From Sorangium cellulosum (GTDB taxonomy: Bacteria; Myxococcota_A; Polyangia; Polyangiales; Polyangiaceae), in NCBI RefSeq assembly GCF_004135735.1, contig NZ_CP012670.1:8200501-8264500 (forward strand): a stretch of DNA of 64,000 bases. Direction: 5' to 3'. Each line of letters opens with the position of its first letter. Positions within the stretch are counted from its first letter, which is position 1. A program made the translations under genes and the position numbers. The notes below the pieces were generated by a model. That model was not told the origin of the DNA. It searched no databases and was given only the letters and a program-made list of their open reading frames with translations. Shown one piece after another: positions 61,801 to 64,000 of the stretch.

Positions 61801-64000
61801 GCAGGCTCAAGCAGATCGACAGCATGTCCGCGCGGACGGGCAAGGACTACGGCGACAAGCGCCTCGATTTCCTGCTCGCCCGGGCCCTGCCGAAGCTCTG
61901 GAAGACGCGGTCGAAGGACGCGTACGACGCCTGGATCAAGGAGGTCGAGAGGGCCTTCGACGAGGACTTCGCCCAGGCGAGAGGGCAGCTCGACGCCAGC
62001 GGCGCGCGCCTGAAGCGCGGCGACTTCCCGATGAACGACGTCGCCTACGGCAGCATCCTCAAGGACGTCCTCGGGGCGGCCGACGTCGACATCCTGTCCT
62101 CGCCGCGCGGCGGGTACGACATCGACGCGATCAACGCGCTGTTCGACGACGAGGGCCGAGGGCCCTTCGTCCACGGCTTCGTCCTCGCCGCGCCGGTGAA
62201 CGCCGAAGCGAAGAAGTACGCGCCCGGCTCCGATCACCTCGGCGCGCCTCAGGGCATCGGCGCGTGGAAGGAGCCGGCCAGCTCGTTCAAGAGCCCAGGG
62301 CTGCACCAGGTCAGGATCGCCGGTCCCATCGAGACGACCACGACCCCCGAGGGCGAGGAGGCCTATGTCGTCCCCATCTCGACGTACGGGAAGGCCTTCC
62401 CGTTCGTGGTGCAGAAGGACAGGCTGGGGGAGTATTTCCCGAGCATCTTCACCGGCCGCTGGCACCCGCCGGCGCCGCCTCCGGCCGCGGGGTCGCCCTC
62501 GGCCGTCGCGCCCGAGGACGCCGCCCCCACGGCGGGCGAGGGCGAGCTGTTCGCTGCCGCGCCCGAGGCCGGCCCCACCGGCGCCGCGGACGCGGGCCGC
62601 GGCGCGACCGAGGGCGCCACGGATCCCGCGGCCCACGCCGAGGCGATGGAGGAGCTGAAGCAGCAGGAGAGGCTCAGGATCTTCGTGCCCCGGGCGCAGG
62701 GCAACGGCCATCAGGGCAGCTCGGTGCAGCTCATGTCGAGGCTCGTCAAGCTCGGCTTCTCCGGCGAGTTCGACGTGGTCTACGACGACACGCCCCCCGG
62801 GACAGAGGCCGACAGGAAGAAGTACGGCTCGAACCCGAAGAAGCTCGAGAGCCTCCTGCCGGGCTTCAAGGCGGATGGCCCCCCGGTCCAGCGCCTCGAG
62901 ACGCTCGGGCTCAAGGTCAACGTCATGGGCCTCGAGACGTTCGAGGCCGAGCGCGACCGGAGGCCGGCGAAGTACGGGCTCACCGGCGCCATGGACAACC
63001 ACGAGAAGCCGAAGGACCTCCTGACGAAGCTCGGCGTCGACGTCTTCGCGCAGCTCCAGCCCCTGAACTGGAACCGCGAGAGCGGAAGGCGGGGGATCAC
63101 CTACAGGGACAGCGAGGGCAACGAGCGGTTCCACGAGGTCGAGGCCCTCTCCAGGCTGGGCTACATCTACGACACGACGCCCCCGGACGACCCCGGGGCG
63201 ATGATCAAGGACGAGCTCGCGAAGAGCGGCACCGAGGCCAAGGAGGCCGGCGTCCTCGCGTTCCTCGATCAGACCGACACGAGGGACGCGCACACCATGG
63301 TCGTCTACGGGCTCGGCACGGCCATGGAGGACAACTCCAAGGCGCCCGTCTTCGAGCTGTTCAACCTCATCACGGGCGTCCTGTACGCCCAGGATGACGC
63401 GAGCGCGGGGACCGACCTCAAGGACAAGGGCGCGATCATCGGGGCCGCGGGCTGGGCGGACCAGGGCGAGATCGAGACGCTCAAGAAGATGCTGAGCGGC
63501 GACTGGGAGGGTGGTCTGCGGCTCCTCGTCGACCGGGGCGACGCCGTCGGCATGGATGGCTGGGAAGAGCTCGTGGATCGCCTGAAGGAGCGGCTCTTCA
63601 AGGACGGACGCCCGCGCGCGCGCGTGGTCAACGTCGAGGATCCGAGGGCCGCGGAGATCATCGCCGGCGTCGAGCCCCACCAGGTGCTCGTGGTCGAGTT
63701 CTCGCCGGGCCGCCTCCCCATGCCCGTCTTCGAGCACCTCCGCTCCAGGACGTCGCTGCCCAACGGCTTCGAGAGCGTCAACGGCATGGACAAGGAGCGG
63801 CAGAACAAGCCCTATTTCCATGTCGCGAGCGAGATCAGCAACAAGTTCCCGAAGTCGGATGAGCTCGACGGCGTGCCCAATGCGGACCGCGTGGCGAGGC
63901 GCGCCGAGCTCATCGGGGAGCAGCTCCAGGGGCGCAACGGCCTCCGGAGCTGGCTCTTGAACTACAACGACAGCGATCGAATCGAGATCTTCAAGGCGAT
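55839..64000 (+). CDS. Giant repeat protein with duplicated GT-B-like domain (3' end outside window)
   Basis: The frame is open for more than 2,720 codons. I chose ATG 55839; no strong ribosome site or signal peptide is seen. Residues 125-514 are 23 units of PAAPKAPSSPVDVPRAQ. A linker to about 620 is Ser/Thr/Pro-rich. A folded region of about 400 residues follows (IADKAVKESSFRTDTRRGQ, DLNDDAITAIEHGAVADP, NGDVILPDGAHGHIFIGYRP). Residues 1207-1660 and 2269 to the end are copies of one domain: RIFxPRAxGNGHQGSSVQL, KLESLLPGFK, DVFAQLQP, LVVEFSPGRLPMPVFEHLRS, SLPNGFESVNG, NKPYFHV. That is GT-B-like by pattern. Between them lies DFAICGLAAI with Cys1927. It could be a secreted toxin or effector; this is inference. 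Confidence 0.8.
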   Translation, partial: MRRSSSSRSPSPSAGARSSLRAQVKSAGNFAHPSSGTSSPTGSTAAPGALNQAAAPSPTPKPSAASGWDPVTRKAVNTASSPGATSTPSTTPHTTAGNPSGSTTAGNPGSSMGQAPTSASASAHPAPRAPASPVDVPRAQPAAPSAPASPVDVPRTQPAAPKAPSSPVDVPRTQPAAPSAPASPVDVPRTQPAAPKAPSSPVDVPRAQPAAPRAPTPPVDVPRAQPATPSAPASPVDVPRAQPAAQKPPTSPVDVPRTQPAAPKAPSSPVDAPRAQPAAPKAPSSPVDAPRAQPAAPKAPTSPVDAPRTQPAAPKAPSSPVDAPRAQPAAPKAPSSPVDAPRAQPAAPKAPSSPVDAPRAQPAAPKAPSSPVDAPRAQPAAPKAPSSPVDAPRAQPAAPKAPSSPVDAPRAQPAAPKAPTSPVEAPRAQPAAPKPPTSPADAPQAQPAAPKAPTSPVDVPRAQPAAPKPPTSPADAPQAQPAAPKPPTSPADAPQAQPAAPKPPTSPADAPQAQPAAPKASEASDKAAAKNGASTQTSTTTGQSSAKTDAQSSPPEKPAATPQGAPAGSSTPQTKTAGRDSPPPGPERPAPQPGGSSTTTTTSSSPRGQVTWIADKAVKESSFRTDTRRGQRNQAKRGAPTIADVLNSGGFPSDPAKAKQEIGRRFPKGSLLSDDEWSAFEQLSTTPEGQRWLNASGMLTHDQVEKYLSDDERDNPERFRGFHQLHKASKVVLASYVARQRNGGQGGQRFKGTPPEAIALSMEARHTPDPARREELKNEIDQNITAEWAKTLEYTDLNDDAITAIEHGAVADPTDPDTKLSTDEVRDRHLQATEVLKNIFHLLQEGAEIYDASEGRHVPLRDVPVAKLLSHGGRVNIQIPAGSPPHALPDLLGITDKDGNPTTGVFKRAFGTHHVALGKKKFKEEGGHVAAIKSKLDDTRLHGMNLAIGGIGQRDFNGDVILPDGAHGHIFIGYRPPKKDRPGALQIGIETTGPHAPSTVGYIHNWRSTEKTANPVSSVGGLKQDKIGDERIKNARTVDLNKLGDDWESTLKDRADRFEQDLKDNPKEAIGKLVGPRELPQDAPRDAGTRASEERPGGSDHDPRDNDPRDPPGDAPGATQAPAGNVTGSQPRQAPAPPGDAPGATQAPAGNVTGSQPRQAPAPPLAAAPASDGSTAPKGGLFATAPETAAGDATEDSTADTRAQAEAMEVLKQQETLRIFIPRARGNGHQGSSVQLMTRLAQLGFSGEFDVIYDDTEPRTEEDRKEYGSNPKKLESLLPGFKAGGPPVQRLETLGLKVNVMGLETFEARSDRKPAKYGLTGAVDNHHKPKDILTKLGVDVFAQLQPMDWNRESGRRGITYRDSEGNERFHEALALSDLGYIYDTTPPADPRAMIKDELAKSGTEAKEAGVLAFLDQTDTRDAHTMVVYGLGTATGPRAPVLELFNLITGVLYAQDDKDAGTDLKDKGAIIGAAGWVNQDEIATLKKMLDGEWEGGLRLLVDSEDSTWRGDYEELIARLKSKLFDGETPRVRVINVEEPGAAESIKNVGPGQVLVVEFSPGRLPMPVFEHLRSRTSLPNGFESVNGMDKERQNKPYFHVASEVSNRFPGSDKLDGVPGADDIAKEAVRVGEMLQGRKGVDPWKRNYSDNDRDGIFEAVSRLDPPLVLKSPRKEGRNVTIKLGSGGVIGTGEPKVKGKYDTRPRDKAYTSTELQKLYDDNKDDLIKPRLRQDDPDRIIGRYINEAQKPDSALSRYFEALKERSRAKDQVKLAFTELVKVEKAPPPPPVEGDGMATAPEAAASTGEGKEELSGGGDPSAPREAPAPSEAAGAAADQTATAEDGAQGLGPSPAAQDLSRAGLTDRGMERGLRGSALEEYIQRARATGDTDPTSYLKSLVDDIDSMPPGFKARAKELLEHPGRLQQQDFAICGLAAIAEAALHNNPMKAIDVFRSLFASTPFPLESGGTLRVTPGQDEVARGKDPKRNVLLGGRLKQIDSMSARTGKDYGDKRLDFLLARALPKLWKTRSKDAYDAWIKEVERAFDEDFAQARGQLDASGARLKRGDFPMNDVAYGSILKDVLGAADVDILSSPRGGYDIDAINALFDDEGRGPFVHGFVLAAPVNAEAKKYAPGSDHLGAPQGIGAWKEPASSFKSPGLHQVRIAGPIETTTTPEGEEAYVVPISTYGKAFPFVVQKDRLGEYFPSIFTGRWHPPAPPPAAGSPSAVAPEDAAPTAGEGELFAAAPEAGPTGAADAGRGATEGATDPAAHAEAMEELKQQERLRIFVPRAQGNGHQGSSVQLMSRLVKLGFSGEFDVVYDDTPPGTEADRKKYGSNPKKLESLLPGFKADGPPVQRLETLGLKVNVMGLETFEAERDRRPAKYGLTGAMDNHEKPKDLLTKLGVDVFAQLQPLNWNRESGRRGITYRDSEGNERFHEVEALSRLGYIYDTTPPDDPGAMIKDELAKSGTEAKEAGVLAFLDQTDTRDAHTMVVYGLGTAMEDNSKAPVFELFNLITGVLYAQDDASAGTDLKDKGAIIGAAGWADQGEIETLKKMLSGDWEGGLRLLVDRGDAVGMDGWEELVDRLKERLFKDGRPRARVVNVEDPRAAEIIAGVEPHQVLVVEFSPGRLPMPVFEHLRSRTSLPNGFESVNGMDKERQNKPYFHVASEISNKFPKSDELDGVPNADRVARRAELIGEQLQGRNGLRSWLLNYNDSDRIEIFKA
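56211..57380. repeat. 51-bp tandem array, 23 units
   Basis: One 48-bp unit followed by 22 units of exactly 51 bp, coding a Pro/Ala-rich 17-residue repeat (PAAPKAPSSPVDVPRAQ and variants). All three plus-strand frames and at least two minus-strand frames stay open through it, because 51 is divisible by three and the unit lacks stops. Units in the middle (56790-57070) are most alike, with codon-level variants at the edges. Confidence 0.97.
59169..59324. repeat. Perfect 78-bp tandem duplication
   Basis: 59169-59246 and 59247-59324 are identical. They code a 26-residue Pro/Ala/Gly linker twice (PPGDAPGATQAPAGNVTGSQ, then PRQAPA) just before the first GT-B-like domain. Full identity means the copy is recent. 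Confidence 0.96.
59454..60830. repeat. Intragenic direct repeat, copy A (about 1.37 kb)
   Basis: Codes the first copy of the GT-B-like domain, from EAMEVLKQQE to DRDGIFEAVS. It matches copy B, 3,186 bp downstream, over nearly its whole length with scattered substitutions and small in-frame indels. Many 40-60-base stretches are identical, such as at 60490-60620. Confidence 0.9.
62640..64000. repeat. Intragenic direct repeat, copy B (cut by the window end)
   Basis: Codes the second copy, from EAMEELKQQE onward. The linker before each copy also resembles the other (GGLFATAPETAAG versus GELFAAAPEAG), so the duplicated unit includes the linker. Confidence 0.9.

Noticed and set aside
57546-63821. 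A 2,091-codon open frame on the minus strand
   Set aside because: It is the mirror of the giant plus-strand gene. Its product is dominated by repeated Glu/Arg/His/Leu/Val stretches without known motifs, while the plus frame gives conserved-looking folded domains in duplicate.

Overview
The window reads as very GC-rich myxobacterial chromosome, most like the order Polyangiales (Sorangium/Polyangium type). The signs are strong codon bias to G/C third positions, two proteins with MYXO-CTERM sorting tails, several lipoproteins with Gly/Ser or Pro/Gln linkers, two large Ser/Thr kinases, sigma-54 activators, plant cell-wall hydrolases and many in-frame minisatellites. This taxonomic call is inference from content; no rRNA or tRNA gene was seen.

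Layout. 1-1362: the end of a thiolase, translationally coupled to a metallo-beta-lactamase-fold hydrolase. 1547-6468: a pentapeptide-repeat lipoprotein and a kinase/AAA-ATPase signalling protein. Three 60-bp repeats separate the kinase from a complete seven-gene Mrp Na+/H+ antiporter operon (7019-12894). The end of mrpD carries a 120-bp palindromic insertion. 13031-15477: a small CxxCH protein and two lipoproteins. 15917-19441: a GH127 arabinofuranosidase-type enzyme, next to a decayed sugar ABC transporter (binding protein, ATPase and permease remnants). 19442-20669 is gene-poor with two LacI-like operators. 20670-27283: an FHA sigma-54 activator, a CASTOR/POLLUX-like channel and a GH10 xylanase. 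27784-32436: an ene-reductase, an APH-like kinase, an AAC(3)-family acetyltransferase, a DUF6194 protein and a chimeric gene fused to an amidase remnant.

32471-37452 is a conflict and repair neighbourhood: an ATPase/DUF4276 pair whose second gene is frameshifted, two RlaP-like nucleotidyltransferases and a Phd/VapC-type toxin-antitoxin pair. 37522-44105: a receptor-like kinase with a Cys-rich ectodomain, a lipoprotein, a DinB-like protein, a SLOG protein and an SGNH hydrolase. 44190-48289 is the RNA-repair locus: rtcR divergent from rtcB-rtcA, with a visible inverted-repeat activator site and a near-consensus sigma-54 promoter. 48464-55664: argF, a hybrid histidine kinase, a membrane nuclease-like protein, a MYXO-CTERM Cys-rich protein and a DUF4419 protein.

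55839-64000 is one giant gene that runs off the window (more than 2,700 codons). It has a 23-unit 51-bp repeat linker, an unrecognised middle domain and two copies of a roughly 450-residue domain that looks like a GT-B glycosyltransferase fold. With the rtc/RlaP/ATPase cluster, it is the most interesting part of the window.
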